From Pseudomonadota bacterium (lineage in GTDB: Bacteria > Pseudomonadota > Gammaproteobacteria > Steroidobacterales > Steroidobacteraceae): a stretch of 64,000 bases of DNA. Location: positions 363,746 through 427,745 of the forward strand of contig JAFEDU010000004.1 in NCBI GenBank assembly GCA_018241425.1. Reading direction: 5' to 3'. A program made the translations under genes and the position numbers. The stretch's first letter is position 1, and each line of letters begins with the position of its first letter. A model generated the notes under the pieces. It was not told the DNA's origin, did no database searches, and was given only the letters and a program-made list of their open reading frames with translations. Below, one piece after another: positions 22,076 to 31,727 of the stretch.

Positions 22076-22570
22076 ATGCTGGCCCCGGTCACCGGCGAAC
22101 GCATCTCCTCGCGCAACACCTTCTTCCTGAAGCGGGTGTTTCCCGTGGCCTGGTTCGGGTTCATCGGGATATTCCTGCTCGGCGGTATTGGCACCGCGAT
22201 GCACGCGCCGCATCACGGGCCGATCGTCATGGTCTTCCTCGCGCCCGTGGCCATGCTGGTCTTCGGGTACTACCTCATGCGGCGGCTGGTGTTCGACCTG
22301 GCCGACGAGGTCTGGGACGAGGGCGATGCGCTGCGCGTGCGCTTCGGGAGCGAGGATGAGCGCATCCCGCTCGCCAACATCATCAATATCGGCTACTCCG
22401 GCCTCACCAACCCGCCGCGCGTCACGCTGACGCTGCGCCAGGGCGGGCGCTTCGGCCGCGAGATCACCTTCTCACCGATTCAGCGGATGTTCGGGCCGCT
22501 GATCCGCACCTCGAACCCGATCGTGTCCGACCTCATTGAGCGGGTGGACGCGGCGCGGCAGCAGCGCTGA
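22076..22570 (+). CDS. hypothetical membrane protein
   Basis: 164-residue protein with two transmembrane helices (about residues 25-45 and 52-73) followed by a soluble domain of about 85 residues. The domain resembles a pleckstrin-like or YdbT-type beta fold (DEGDALRVRFGSEDERIPLANIINIGYSG) but I cannot assign a family. The ATG at 22076 is preceded by AAGGA at a normal distance, so it is preferred over a TTG at 22058. The 3' end overlaps the convergent phosphoesterase gene by 38 bp. Function unknown. Confidence 0.7.
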   Translation: MLAPVTGERISSRNTFFLKRVFPVAWFGFIGIFLLGGIGTAMHAPHHGPIVMVFLAPVAMLVFGYYLMRRLVFDLADEVWDEGDALRVRFGSEDERIPLANIINIGYSGLTNPPRVTLTLRQGGRFGREITFSPIQRMFGPLIRTSNPIVSDLIERVDAARQQR

Positions 22571-23666
22571 AGACATCGGGGCCAAAGGCCTTGACGCCGA
22601 CCGCGCCCGCATAGCCGAGCGGTGCAAGTCCGAAGAGCTGCTCCACGGTGCGCAGCAGCGCGTAGTGGTTGTAGGGCCGCTCCGACACCGTCCCGGGCTT
22701 CACGAACGGCGACAGCACCACCGCGCCGATCCGCCCTCCCCCGGGCCCATTCAGTCCCGGCGGGTACTTCGCTCCGGGCAGGCCGTGCTCGCCGCAGCAC
22801 GCGGTCGAGCCGGCGGGGCTGATGCTGGAGGATTCATCGAAGGTGATGACGAGCAGGCCGTCGCGCTGAAAGGCGGGCGATGCCTCGATCTGCGGCACCC
22901 AGTGCCTGAGGAAGCTATCGATGGCAGCAAGGCCGCCCTTGCTGCCGTCCGCGCACGGATCATCGTGCCCGTCGCTGCACAAATTGGGCGTTATGAAGAC
23001 GAAGTTCGGCGTGCGCGAGGCGTCGGCCAGGTCCTGCGGCAGCAGGTCCAGGTTCACGACGTGGGCGTCGCAGTACGCCAGGTCGTCGATGACCGAGTGA
23101 AAGTAGACGAACGGATTGTGCTTGGTGGCGTACTGGTCGGCAGCGGTGGCCGCGTCCGTGTTCTCCGGTGTCCCCACCGGCACGTGCGCGCAGGTGGCGC
23201 GCTCGCGGTCCGGGTTCTTGCCCATGTCCTGCATGTACGCGCGCCAGGTAAGGCCTGCATCCTTCAGCTGGTCGGTGAGCGTGCGGACGGTCTTCGGATA
23301 GACGCAGCCCGCCCCGTGGAGCTGGCCGTTGCGGTCCAGCACCGCGCGCGAGGCCTGGAACTCGCTGAATACCTGGCAGTCCATCTGGGTTTCGTAATTA
23401 GGGGCCTGGCCGCTGATCAGGGCCAGGTAGTTGTCCAGGCTGTAGTGCCCGATGCCGTGATACTCGCGCAGCAGCGCCCCTCGGGCCGGCAGCTCGCGAC
23501 TGAGGTAGGGCGCGGCCGACTCCGGTGCGAATGTGTGGCTGAAGGACTTGTTCTCGAGCACCAGCACGAACACGTGCCGCACCGGCGGCAACGCGGCGTG
23601 AGCGAGGCCTGCGAATGCGAGCGCGACCAGCAGGCAGACCCGTCGCAGGTGAACCGGATGCATCAT
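22533..23666 (-). CDS. exported phosphoesterase (acid phosphatase/phospholipase C-like)
   Basis: 377-residue periplasmic enzyme of the phosphoesterase family (alkaline-phosphatase fold). A signal peptide ending in GLAHA is followed by HVFVLVLENKSFSHTF, whose Glu-Asn is the metal-binding start motif of the family. Later VITFDES and CCGEHGLPG with Asp, Glu and His probably complete the metal site. Several cysteine pairs suggest disulfides. The substrate could be a phospholipid or phosphomonoester. The ATG at 23666 is chosen because GGAGAG lies 7 bp upstream, inside the end of the MFS gene, so the two genes are coupled. Confidence 0.85.
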   Translation of the reverse strand: MMHPVHLRRVCLLVALAFAGLAHAALPPVRHVFVLVLENKSFSHTFAPESAAPYLSRELPARGALLREYHGIGHYSLDNYLALISGQAPNYETQMDCQVFSEFQASRAVLDRNGQLHGAGCVYPKTVRTLTDQLKDAGLTWRAYMQDMGKNPDRERATCAHVPVGTPENTDAATAADQYATKHNPFVYFHSVIDDLAYCDAHVVNLDLLPQDLADASRTPNFVFITPNLCSDGHDDPCADGSKGGLAAIDSFLRHWVPQIEASPAFQRDGLLVITFDESSSISPAGSTACCGEHGLPGAKYPPGLNGPGGGRIGAVVLSPFVKPGTVSERPYNHYALLRTVEQLFGLAPLGYAGAVGVKAFGPDVFSAAAAPRPPAQ

Positions 23667-23667
23667 C

Positions 23668-24930
23668 TCAGTGCTCTCCACCGGCGGCAGACACGGAGGC
23701 GACCGGCGCCGGTAGCGGCTGGCGCAGGGCGCGCGTGAACAGCATGGCGCTGCCGACGGTCAGGACGGCGGCGGCAGCGAAGGCCGCCCCCGGGAAATTC
23801 AGGGGCGCGCGCGGGCCGGAGAACGCCCCGAAAATCTGGGTCATCAGCGGCGGCCCGAGGATGGCACTGAGGCTATAGAGGCAGGCCACCGCGCCCTGCA
23901 GCTCGCCCTGGGCATCACCCGGGGTCTGGCTCGAGGCGAGTGCATTGAGAGACGGATAGGTCAGCGCGAACACGAACGTCGTGAGCGAGAACACGTAGAT
24001 CATCCAGCCCTGCGTGGCGAACGCGTAACCGAGGTAGGCGATCACCGCGGCCGCCATGCCGTAGAGCGCCGCACGCCGCTCGCCCCCGAGGAAGGGGATC
24101 AGCACCTTCGTCAGCGCCCCCTGGGCGACGGCCATAAGGATCCCGACCCAGGCGAGCGAGTAACCGACCTCCTGGCTGCTCCAGCCGAACTTGGAGATGG
24201 TGTAGAAGGCCCACGTGCTCGGCAGCACCTGGTGGCCGAGCTGCCACAGGAAGATCGCCGCCAGGATCCAGGCGACCGCGGGGTAGTGCAGCATCTGCAT
24301 CAGCGTGCCGAAGGGATTGGCGCGCGCCCAGTGAAACGGCCGCCGTCGCTCGACCGGCAGTGTCTCGGGCAGCACGAAGTAGCCGAACACGGTGTTGATG
24401 AGCGCAATGGCGCCCGCGGCGTAGAAAGGTGCGCGCGGCCCGAAGGTGCCCAGGAGGCCGCCGATGGCAGGCCCCAGGATGAAGCCGCCGCCGAAGGCGG
24501 CGCCCATCAGCCCGAAGCTCTGCGCGCGACGCTCCGGGGGGGTGATGTCCGCGACGTACGCGTACGCGGGCGTGAAGGAGGCGCCGGCGACGCCGGCGAT
24601 CATGCGGCCGACGAACAGCCAGGCGATTGCCGGCGCGGCCCCCATGATGAAGTAGTCGCAGCCGAGGGCACCCAGGGCGAACAGCAGCACGGGCCGGCGG
24701 CCGTAGGCGTCGCTGAGGTTGCCGAGCACGGGGGCGCAGAAGAACTGCATCACCGCGTACACGAATGCCAGCCAGCCCCCGTAGGAGGCGGCCTGGTCGA
24801 TCGAAAGGCCCGTGAGCGCCATGATCAGGCGCGGCAGCACGGGCAGGATGATCCCGAAGCCGGTCGCATCGACCAGTACCGTCACGAAAATGAACGCAAG
24901 GGCGCCCTTGCCGGCCGTTCGCGGACTCAT
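23668..24930 (-). CDS. MFS transporter, TetA-like (TCR/Tet family)
   Basis: 420-residue inner-membrane transporter with 12 helices. The first helix carries [16 protein letters not shown] and the loop 2-3 motif [14 protein letters not shown], both close to tetracycline/H+ antiporters of the TetA group. Motif C (GPAIGG in helix 5) supports drug:H+ antiport. Chromosomal relatives of this type often do not confer tetracycline resistance, so the substrate is open. No tetR neighbour is present. Its stop lies two bases before the phosphoesterase start. Confidence 0.9.
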   Translation of the reverse strand: MSPRTAGKGALAFIFVTVLVDATGFGIILPVLPRLIMALTGLSIDQAASYGGWLAFVYAVMQFFCAPVLGNLSDAYGRRPVLLFALGALGCDYFIMGAAPAIAWLFVGRMIAGVAGASFTPAYAYVADITPPERRAQSFGLMGAAFGGGFILGPAIGGLLGTFGPRAPFYAAGAIALINTVFGYFVLPETLPVERRRPFHWARANPFGTLMQMLHYPAVAWILAAIFLWQLGHQVLPSTWAFYTISKFGWSSQEVGYSLAWVGILMAVAQGALTKVLIPFLGGERRAALYGMAAAVIAYLGYAFATQGWMIYVFSLTTFVFALTYPSLNALASSQTPGDAQGELQGAVACLYSLSAILGPPLMTQIFGAFSGPRAPLNFPGAAFAAAAVLTVGSAMLFTRALRQPLPAPVASVSAAGGEH

Positions 24931-25008
24931 GCAGCCTTCCCCGGGAGAGGCCGGTATCTTAGCCTCTCCGGTGTCCGCGGTGTCCCGGCCACCGCGGGAA
25001 CCCCACCC

Positions 25009-26349
25009 TCAGGCCCGCGTCAGCCGCTGCCAGACCCAGAAGACCGGCACACCCGCAAGGATCAGGAGGAAGGTCAGCCCGGTGTCGTGCAGGTTGGTCA
25101 CCAGCGCATTCGCCACCATCAGGAGCGAGGCGGCCAGGAACACCAGCGGCACGAACGGGTAGCCCCACACCCGGTAGGGTCGCGGCAGCTTTGGTTGCGT
25201 CCGCCGCAGCACGAAGACCGCCGCGACGCTCAGGGCGTAGAAGGGCCAGATCCCGAGCACGAACTTGTCGGCCAGCTGCGCGAAGTCGTTCGCCAGCACG
25301 TAGCCGATCCCGAGCAGCGTCGCGATCGCGATGGCCACGGACGGGCTGTGGAAGCGCGGCGAGACGCGCGCGACGGCCGAGAAGAACAGGCCGCGATCGG
25401 CCATGGCAAAGAAGATGCGCGAGCCGGTCATCATCGAGCCGTTCAGGCCGCTGAAGGCCGCCAGCACCACCGCGCCGGCAATGACCGCGGCGCCCGCCCC
25501 GGAGAGGAGCGGCACGCGTGCGGCGACGGTCGCCGCGATCAGGCGGGCGCCCGCCATCTGGGACGGCGCCAGGGCATACAGGAAGCCCACGTTCACGAGC
25601 AGGTAGACGAACATCACGGCCAGGGCACCGACGATCAGCGCGCGCGGCAGGTTGCGCTGCGGGTCGCTGATCTCGCCGGCCATGCTGGCCGGATCCGCCC
25701 AGCCGTCGTAGGTCCACATGACCGGCACGAGGGCGGTGGCCAGGAGCGACAGCGACAGGCCACCGCTCCAGGGGTTGCTCAGGTGCGCAGCGCTCGCACC
25801 GGTGGCGGAGAAAGCCAGCAGGCCGAGCGCGAGCAGGGCCGCGTACTTGAGCGCCGTCGCGACGCTCTGCAGGGCCGCGGCACGCTGCACCCCGAGATAG
25901 TTGACGAGCCCGATGAGCGCGATCGCGACCGCCGCGCAGCGGCGCACGCCCGTCGGGCCCATGGGCCAGAAGTACCCCAGGTACTCGGAGAAGATCGTGG
26001 CGGTCGCCCCGAGTGCCGCCGCGCGGATGACCACCAGCTCGGTCCAGCCGAAAAGGAATGCGGGCAGCGGCCCGTAGGCCTCGAGCAGATACGCGAATAC
26101 GCCGCCCGAACGCGGCAGCGCCCCGGCGAGCTCCGCGACCGTCAGCGCCCCGCACAGGGCCACGAGTCCGCCCAGCACCCAGCACAAGAGGATCGGGCCG
26201 GGTGCCTGCAGCTGGGCGGCGACGGTGGCCGGGACCCGGAAGATGCCGCTCCCGATCGTGACCCCGATCGACAGCGCCACGGTCTGGAGGAGGCCCACCG
26301 AGCGCGGCATGCGCTCGCCCCAGGCGTCAGCCACCCTGAAGCCTCGCAT
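25009..26349 (-). CDS. APC-family amino acid permease
   Basis: 446-residue transporter with 12 predicted helices. Helix 1 contains the unwound substrate-binding motif IGVTIGSGIFRVP, typical of amino acid-polyamine-organocation carriers, and helix 6 has WTYDGWADPASMAGE. It is closest in style to LAT/SteT-like exchangers, but the substrate is unknown. Two starts are possible (26349 or 26310); the longer overlaps the end of glcF by 23 bp. Co-transcription with glcF is therefore likely, though a functional tie is not obvious. Confidence 0.88.
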   Translation of the reverse strand: MRGFRVADAWGERMPRSVGLLQTVALSIGVTIGSGIFRVPATVAAQLQAPGPILLCWVLGGLVALCGALTVAELAGALPRSGGVFAYLLEAYGPLPAFLFGWTELVVIRAAALGATATIFSEYLGYFWPMGPTGVRRCAAVAIALIGLVNYLGVQRAAALQSVATALKYAALLALGLLAFSATGASAAHLSNPWSGGLSLSLLATALVPVMWTYDGWADPASMAGEISDPQRNLPRALIVGALAVMFVYLLVNVGFLYALAPSQMAGARLIAATVAARVPLLSGAGAAVIAGAVVLAAFSGLNGSMMTGSRIFFAMADRGLFFSAVARVSPRFHSPSVAIAIATLLGIGYVLANDFAQLADKFVLGIWPFYALSVAAVFVLRRTQPKLPRPYRVWGYPFVPLVFLAASLLMVANALVTNLHDTGLTFLLILAGVPVFWVWQRLTRA

Positions 26350-27586
26350 CGATGAGCTCGACGAAGTGCCGGACCGGTACGGTCGTGGCGCCGCGCAGGT
26401 GACTCAGGCAGCCGATGTTGGCGGTGGCGATCACATCCGGCGCCCCCGCCTCCAACGCGGACACCTTGGCGCGCTTGAGCCGGTCGGACAGCTCGGGCTG
26501 CAGGATCGAATAGGTGCCCGCCGAGCCGCAGCAGCGCTGGCCGTCGGCGACGGGGGTGAGCGTGAAGCCGGCGGCCAGGAGCAGCGCCTCGACCACGCCC
26601 GGCTGCTTGAGCGCGTGCTGCAGCGTGCAGGGAGACTGGAACGCCAGGCGGGGAGACTGCGGCGAGACGCCCTGCGGCGGCTTCAGCACCGCCTGCAATG
26701 CCGCCTTTTCCGAACTCAGCACCAGGCTGATGTCGCGCACCGACTCGGACAGGCGTGCGGCGCGCGCCGCATACCGCGGATCATCGCGCAGCAGGTGCCC
26801 GTATTCGCCGAGCATCGCACTGCAGGCACTGGAGGTGGTGACCACGGCTTCCGCCCCGGCTTGGAGCTGCGGCCAGAGGGCATCCACGTTCGCCCTGAGG
26901 CGCGCGCGGGTCTCCTCGGGTGCCCCGAGGTGGTGCGTGACCGCGCCACAGCAGCCTGCGCCGGCCGCCGGCAATGCGGAGATCCCGATCCGGTCCAGGA
27001 CGCGGGCCGTCGCCGGATTGATTACCGGGCCGAGCGCAGGCTGCACGCACCCGGCCAGCAGCAGTACCCGCCGCCCGTGCCGGGGCGCCGGCCAGTGCAT
27101 CGCCGCCGGGGACGGCGTGGCGCTGGCGGCCGGGACCCGCTCGCGCAGCGCGGCGGGCAGCAGCGGTCGCGCCCAGCGGCCGAGGCGCAGCAACCAGCCG
27201 ATGCGACCTGGCTCCGGGACGATCTTGCGCAGCAGGTAGCGCTTGAGGGCCACCGACGGCGGCCGCTCGACGCGCTCCTCGATGAGGGCGCGGCCGAGGT
27301 CGGCCAGCCGCCCGTAACGCACGCCCGAGGGGCAGGCGGTCTCGCAGGCACGGCAGGTGAGACAGCGGTCCAGGTGCAACTGGGTGGAGGCCGTGACCGG
27401 TGCACCCTCGAACAGCTGCTTCAGCTGGTAGATGCGGCCGCGCGGGCTGTCGAGCTCGTCGCCTAGCAGCTGGTAGGTCGGGCAGGTGGGCAGGCAGAAG
27501 CCGCAGTGCACGCAGCTGCGCAGGATCGCATCGGCCTCCTGGCCGGCGGGGGTATCGCGGAGAGAGTCGGCGAGTGCGGTCTTCAT
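26327..27586 (-). CDS. glcF: glycolate oxidase iron-sulfur subunit
   Basis: 419-residue GlcF-type protein. The N-terminal ferredoxin part has two [4Fe-4S] motifs: CVHCGFCLPTCPTY (about residues 25-38) and CLTCRACETACPSG. Two CCG domains follow (GCCGAVTHHLG and RCCGSAGTYS), which bind a further cluster or haem in related enzymes. In the standard system it works with the flavoproteins GlcD and GlcE to oxidise glycolate and pass electrons to quinones. Here no glcD or glcE is adjacent: upstream is a signalling gene and downstream an amino acid permease. Confidence 0.93.
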   Translation of the reverse strand: MKTALADSLRDTPAGQEADAILRSCVHCGFCLPTCPTYQLLGDELDSPRGRIYQLKQLFEGAPVTASTQLHLDRCLTCRACETACPSGVRYGRLADLGRALIEERVERPPSVALKRYLLRKIVPEPGRIGWLLRLGRWARPLLPAALRERVPAASATPSPAAMHWPAPRHGRRVLLLAGCVQPALGPVINPATARVLDRIGISALPAAGAGCCGAVTHHLGAPEETRARLRANVDALWPQLQAGAEAVVTTSSACSAMLGEYGHLLRDDPRYAARAARLSESVRDISLVLSSEKAALQAVLKPPQGVSPQSPRLAFQSPCTLQHALKQPGVVEALLLAAGFTLTPVADGQRCCGSAGTYSILQPELSDRLKRAKVSALEAGAPDVIATANIGCLSHLRGATTVPVRHFVELIDARLQGG

Positions 27587-27670
27587 GAGCCCCGGTGCGG
27601 CGCGGCCGGCGGGCTCATTCTACGCACAATCGACACCCGGGCAGCCCCGGGTCGGGCCCCGCGCGGGGGT

Positions 27671-29584
27671 TCAGCCGATGATGACCTTCAGGCGCTGCGT
27701 GCGCGACTCGTCGCTCGCCTCGTTGACCCGACGCAGGAGCTCGCGCGCCGCCTCGGCGGCCAGCGGGCGGCTCAGGAGGAAGCCCTGGGCATCCTGACAC
27801 TCCTGCTCCTGCAGGAAGGCCAGCTGCGGGAAGTTCTCCACGCCCTCGGCGGTCACGTTGATGCGCAGCGAGCGCGACATGGCGATGATCGCCGCGGCGA
27901 TGGCACGGTCGTCGTTGCACTCGGTGACGCTGCTGACGAAGGAGCGGTCGATCTTGAGGCGATCGACGGAGAAGTGCCGCAGGCGGCCGAAGCTCGAGTA
28001 ACCGGTGCCGAAGTCATCGATGGCCAGCGAGATGCCGAGCTGCTTGAGCTCGTTGATGGCCTTCTGCGCCCAGACCTCGTCCGCCATGACCACCGACTCG
28101 GTGATCTCGAGCTCGAGGCGCGAGGGCTCGAGCCCGGTCTCCTCGAGGATCGCGGCGACCTCGGCCGGGTACTCGGCGAGCGCAAACTGGCGGCCTGACA
28201 CGTTGACGGCGATGCGCTGGAACGGCAGCCCCTCGTCGCGCCACAGGCGCGCCTGCTCGCAGGCCTTGCGCAGCACCCACTTGCCGATCGAGTGGATGAG
28301 CCCGGTCTCCTCGGCCACCGGGATGAACTCGGTCGGGTTGACCGCGCCGAGCTGCGTGCTGTTCCAGCGCAGCAGTGCCTCCATGCCGGAGATCGTGCCG
28401 GTCCGCACGTCGAACTGCGGCTGGAACTGCAGTGTGAACTCGTCGCGCTCGAGCGCGCCGCGCAGCTGCTCCTCGATAGTGAAGCGGTGCAGCGCGGTGG
28501 CATTCATGGCAACGTCGAAGTAGGCGTGCGTACCGGGGGTACGGCGCTTGGCGAAGTACATCGCCAGGTCCGCATTGCGCAGCAGGGTTTCGGCATCCTG
28601 CCCGTCGCGCGGGAAAACGGCGATGCCGACGCTCGGCGTCACCACCAGCGCATTCATGGCGAGCTGCACCGGCTCGCGCAGCGCGGCGATGAGCCGCTCC
28701 GCCACCGTGCCCGCATCGGCCACGTTGCGCAGGTTAGGCAGCAGCACCAGGAACTCGTCCCCGCCCAGGCGCGCGAGGTCGCCGACGCGCGGGCTGGCGC
28801 TCGCGTCTCCCGGCGCGCCATCGCCGCCGTAGCGCAGCGAGCTGCGCAGGCGCTCCGCCACCACGCGCAGCAGTTCGTCGCCCACGGCGTGACCGAGGGT
28901 GTCGTTCACGCGCTTGAAGTTGTCGAGGTCGAGGTACAGGAGCGCCAGCGTGCGCTGGTTGTCGGCGGCCGACTGGATGGCGCTCACCAGGCGGCTGTGG
29001 GCCTGCTCGCGGTTGGGCAGCCCGGTCAGCGCATCGAAATAGGCGAGCCGCACGATGCGGCGCTCGGCACGCCACTTGCTCGCGAGCGCGATCGTCAGCT
29101 GGCGGATCTCGTGCGGGTGGAACGGCTTCTGCAGGTAGGAGAGCTTGTCCTCGGGCGGCGCGAGGCCGCCGATCTCGCACGGATCGACGTCCGAGTAGGC
29201 CGTGCAGATCACGATCTCCACGGCCGGGTCGAGCTCGCGGATCTTGGTCGCAGCCCAGGCGCCATCGGGACCGGGGGGCATGCGCATGTCCAAAAAAACC
29301 ACGGCAAAGGGCTCGTTGCGGGCGAGCCCCTCCTTCACGGCCGTGACCGCGGCCTGCGCGCCGTCGCAGAAGACCGGCTCGAAGCCGGCCGCCCGGATCG
29401 GCGAGCGCTGGCGCGCCGTCTCCGCCGGGTTCTTGCGGTTGAACAGGCGGCTGCGCAGTTCGCGGAAGCCCACCATCTCCTGGGTGACCTCGTGCTCCAG
29501 CAGGATCTGCCGGTAGGCGTCGCGGATCTCCGCCTCGTCGTCGACGATCAGGACACGGATGGGGCTTGCATTCGAGTCGGACAT
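27671..29584 (-). CDS. response regulator with GGDEF and EAL domains (c-di-GMP turnover)
   Basis: 637-residue cytosolic regulator. The receiver domain (1 to about 165) keeps the acidic pocket VDDE, the phospho-acceptor Asp near residue 98 (VVFLDMRM) and the conserved Lys (LQKPF). It holds an extra stretch of roughly 30 residues between its first helix and second strand. The GGDEF domain has an intact RLGGDEF (about 272), and the EAL domain an intact EALLRW (about 401) plus NVSGRQF, DDFGTGYSS and AEGVE. Both synthesis and breakdown of c-di-GMP are thus possible. It lies 8 bp after the CHASE4 kinase gene, its probable partner. Confidence 0.95.
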   Translation of the reverse strand: MSDSNASPIRVLIVDDEAEIRDAYRQILLEHEVTQEMVGFRELRSRLFNRKNPAETARQRSPIRAAGFEPVFCDGAQAAVTAVKEGLARNEPFAVVFLDMRMPPGPDGAWAATKIRELDPAVEIVICTAYSDVDPCEIGGLAPPEDKLSYLQKPFHPHEIRQLTIALASKWRAERRIVRLAYFDALTGLPNREQAHSRLVSAIQSAADNQRTLALLYLDLDNFKRVNDTLGHAVGDELLRVVAERLRSSLRYGGDGAPGDASASPRVGDLARLGGDEFLVLLPNLRNVADAGTVAERLIAALREPVQLAMNALVVTPSVGIAVFPRDGQDAETLLRNADLAMYFAKRRTPGTHAYFDVAMNATALHRFTIEEQLRGALERDEFTLQFQPQFDVRTGTISGMEALLRWNSTQLGAVNPTEFIPVAEETGLIHSIGKWVLRKACEQARLWRDEGLPFQRIAVNVSGRQFALAEYPAEVAAILEETGLEPSRLELEITESVVMADEVWAQKAINELKQLGISLAIDDFGTGYSSFGRLRHFSVDRLKIDRSFVSSVTECNDDRAIAAAIIAMSRSLRINVTAEGVENFPQLAFLQEQECQDAQGFLLSRPLAAEAARELLRRVNEASDESRTQRLKVIIG

Positions 29585-29592
29585 GTCAGACC

Positions 29593-31458
29593 TCAGGCTG
29601 CCGCGGATGCCGCGGCGGCGGAAACGTTCTCACGTGGGGCGAGCGGCACGAGCAGGTGCATGGAGGCTCCCAGCCCCGGGCCTTCGCTTGCCGCCCAGAT
29701 GCGACCACCGAGCGCCGAGATCGCATTCGCACACCAGTGCAGGCCGATCCCGTGGTTGGTCTCCGGAGACTTGGTGGAGAAACCCTTCTCGAACACCCGC
29801 TCGATGTTCTGCGGCGCGATACCACAGCCGTCGTCGCGGCACTGCAGGTGCAGCTGCGGCACGTCCTGGTCGCGGACGATCTCGGCGCTGAGGCGCAGGG
29901 TCCCCTTCTCCTTGCCGGCATCGCGCACCGCGTCGGCGGCGTTGATGATCAGGTTCTGCAGCACGAGCCTCAGTACCGTGCGCGCCACGCGCACCATGCC
30001 GAGCTTGCGCAGCGTCTCGTCCGCATCCACGGTCAGGCGCTGCCGGCATGAGTCGGGGACGATCTCGAGCGACTGCGAGACGAGCTCGGTGAGCCGCACC
30101 GGCTCGATGACGTGCTCGTTGCGCGCCGAGCGCATCTGCTCGGCGAGCGTGGTCTGCACGGCGCTGGTCTGGCGGATCATGACGGCGACGTCGTCCTGTG
30201 TGCCGCGCACCGTGGCCGCGAGCTCCTTGCCTGCCAGGCGCAGGAACTGCTCGAGGTCCGCGCGTCGCTGCGGCTCGCAATCCGGTGACTGCAGCTCGCC
30301 GACCGCGATTTCGACCTCCTCCGCCGGCGCCTGGCGCAGCCGCTCGCCGAGGTTGGCCAGACGCACGCCGATGGGGGTCATGGCATTGCCGAGGTTGTGG
30401 AGCACGCCCTTGGCGAGCTCCGCGAACCCGGCCTGGAAGGACCGGTCGACCAGCTGCATGCGGGTCTCGTTGACGCGCTCGACCATCCGGTCGAACTCCC
30501 GCGCCAGGACGCCCATCTCGTCGCTGCGCTTGAGGTCGAGCGCGGGGGCATCGGCGCCCTCACCGATGGCCACCGCATAGCGCGTCACCTGCGCCAGCGG
30601 ACCCAGGATGACGCGATTGAGGACCACGATGAGCAGCAGCGTGACGACGACCGCCGCACCCAGGAGGGCCCAGGCCGCGACCTTGACCGCGGCCTTGCCG
30701 CTGGCGGTGATGGCCCGCGGCACGTCGACCCGCAGCTGCAAGATCGGATGACCGAAGACGTCATTGAAGGGCTGGAAGACCTGCACGACCGCATCCGTCG
30801 CCCGCAGGCTCGCGAGGCCGTCCTGCGCCATGGCCGGCAGCATGACCAGATGCGCCTGAGCCTGGGCGGCGATCGCCTCCACCGCGTCCTCGTTGAGCAG
30901 AGTCCCCATGAGCACCATGCCGCGCGGGGGACCGCGGCCATAGCCGTCCAGGATCGGGGCGGCCGCGATCACCATCGGCCCGAGGTTGGTCTGGATCAGG
31001 CCCCGGGCAGCCCGCGTATCGAGCCGGTCGGCATGCCAGGGAAAGTTCGGCGGCAGTGAGTCGTGCCGCGTCAGATCGAGCCCGAGCGGGCGTTCGGTCT
31101 TGAGGTCCTCGTCTCGGGCCAGGATCACCTTGCCCTGCAGGTCCACTATCATCAGGAGGTTGATGTCGATCTGCTTGAGCGCGACGTCCGTGATGTTGGC
31201 GGTGATGAACTCGCGGTTGCCGTCGGCGGCGAAGCGGTAGGCGTCGGTCCAGTTGCCCCAGTCGCGGCTGGCGATCGACACCTGCTCGAGCTTCTGATCG
31301 AGCGCATGCTCGATGCGGCGCATCGCGGTGCGCGCATCCGCGCGCTCCAGCTGCTCGAAGCTGGGCATGATCACCAGCTTGCCGATGAGTATGGCGGCGA
31401 GCCCCAGGATCACGAAGACCCCAGCGATCAATACCGTTACCTGGGCACGGATGTTCAC
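29593..31458 (-). CDS. CHASE4-type sensor histidine kinase
   Basis: 621-residue membrane kinase. One helix (about 8-30) leads into a periplasmic CHASE4-like sensor (about 40-250, with the motif SRDWGNWTDAYRF). A second helix (about 265-288) and a HAMP domain follow. The likely phosphorylated His is at about residue 354 in VLHNLGN, a variant H-box seen in this kinase group. The ATPase domain shows N box LQNLIINAADAV, DDGCGI and NHGIGLHWC. Its 3' neighbour, 8 bp away, is a c-di-GMP response regulator. Confidence 0.92.
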   Translation of the reverse strand: MNIRAQVTVLIAGVFVILGLAAILIGKLVIMPSFEQLERADARTAMRRIEHALDQKLEQVSIASRDWGNWTDAYRFAADGNREFITANITDVALKQIDINLLMIVDLQGKVILARDEDLKTERPLGLDLTRHDSLPPNFPWHADRLDTRAARGLIQTNLGPMVIAAAPILDGYGRGPPRGMVLMGTLLNEDAVEAIAAQAQAHLVMLPAMAQDGLASLRATDAVVQVFQPFNDVFGHPILQLRVDVPRAITASGKAAVKVAAWALLGAAVVVTLLLIVVLNRVILGPLAQVTRYAVAIGEGADAPALDLKRSDEMGVLAREFDRMVERVNETRMQLVDRSFQAGFAELAKGVLHNLGNAMTPIGVRLANLGERLRQAPAEEVEIAVGELQSPDCEPQRRADLEQFLRLAGKELAATVRGTQDDVAVMIRQTSAVQTTLAEQMRSARNEHVIEPVRLTELVSQSLEIVPDSCRQRLTVDADETLRKLGMVRVARTVLRLVLQNLIINAADAVRDAGKEKGTLRLSAEIVRDQDVPQLHLQCRDDGCGIAPQNIERVFEKGFSTKSPETNHGIGLHWCANAISALGGRIWAASEGPGLGASMHLLVPLAPRENVSAAAASAAA

Positions 31459-31544
31459 CCCAATAAACTACGGGGAAACGCTCCTTTTATAGTGCTACGA
31501 CCTCTCAGATTCCGGCTCGGCGGGAACCCGCCCGCCGGCCCGGG

Positions 31545-31560
31545 AGTGACGCACGTCACA
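31545..31560. promoter_or_regulatory. CRP-like binding site
   Basis: AGTGA-CGCACG-TCACA matches the CRP/Vfr/Clp consensus TGTGA-N6-TCACA at 9 of 10 positions. It lies in the 269-bp divergent region between the sensor kinase gene (87 bp away) and the lipoprotein gene (167 bp away). Which one it controls cannot be told. Nothing else clear is visible in this intergenic stretch. Confidence 0.45.
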
Positions 31561-31727
31561 GTCGCCGGCGGGGGCTGCAGATCCCGCCCTGCGGGCCTGC
31601 TGCGGTGCACCGCCCGGGTGCCGCGCCGGGCCCGGGAGCATCCGCCGGGCGCGCCTTGGGCGCGGCAATACCTTGGCCGAACTCCATTCGCTATGATGGG
31701 TTCTCACTTCCCCTGGCGGACACCCTC

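Noticed and set aside
24232..26355. 707-codon plus-strand ORF
   Set aside because: Antisense to the MFS and amino acid permease genes; extremely Arg/Glu/His-rich and without domains.
28292..30580. 762-codon plus-strand ORF across the kinase and GGDEF-EAL genes
   Set aside because: Antisense shadow of two well-supported genes; no motifs.
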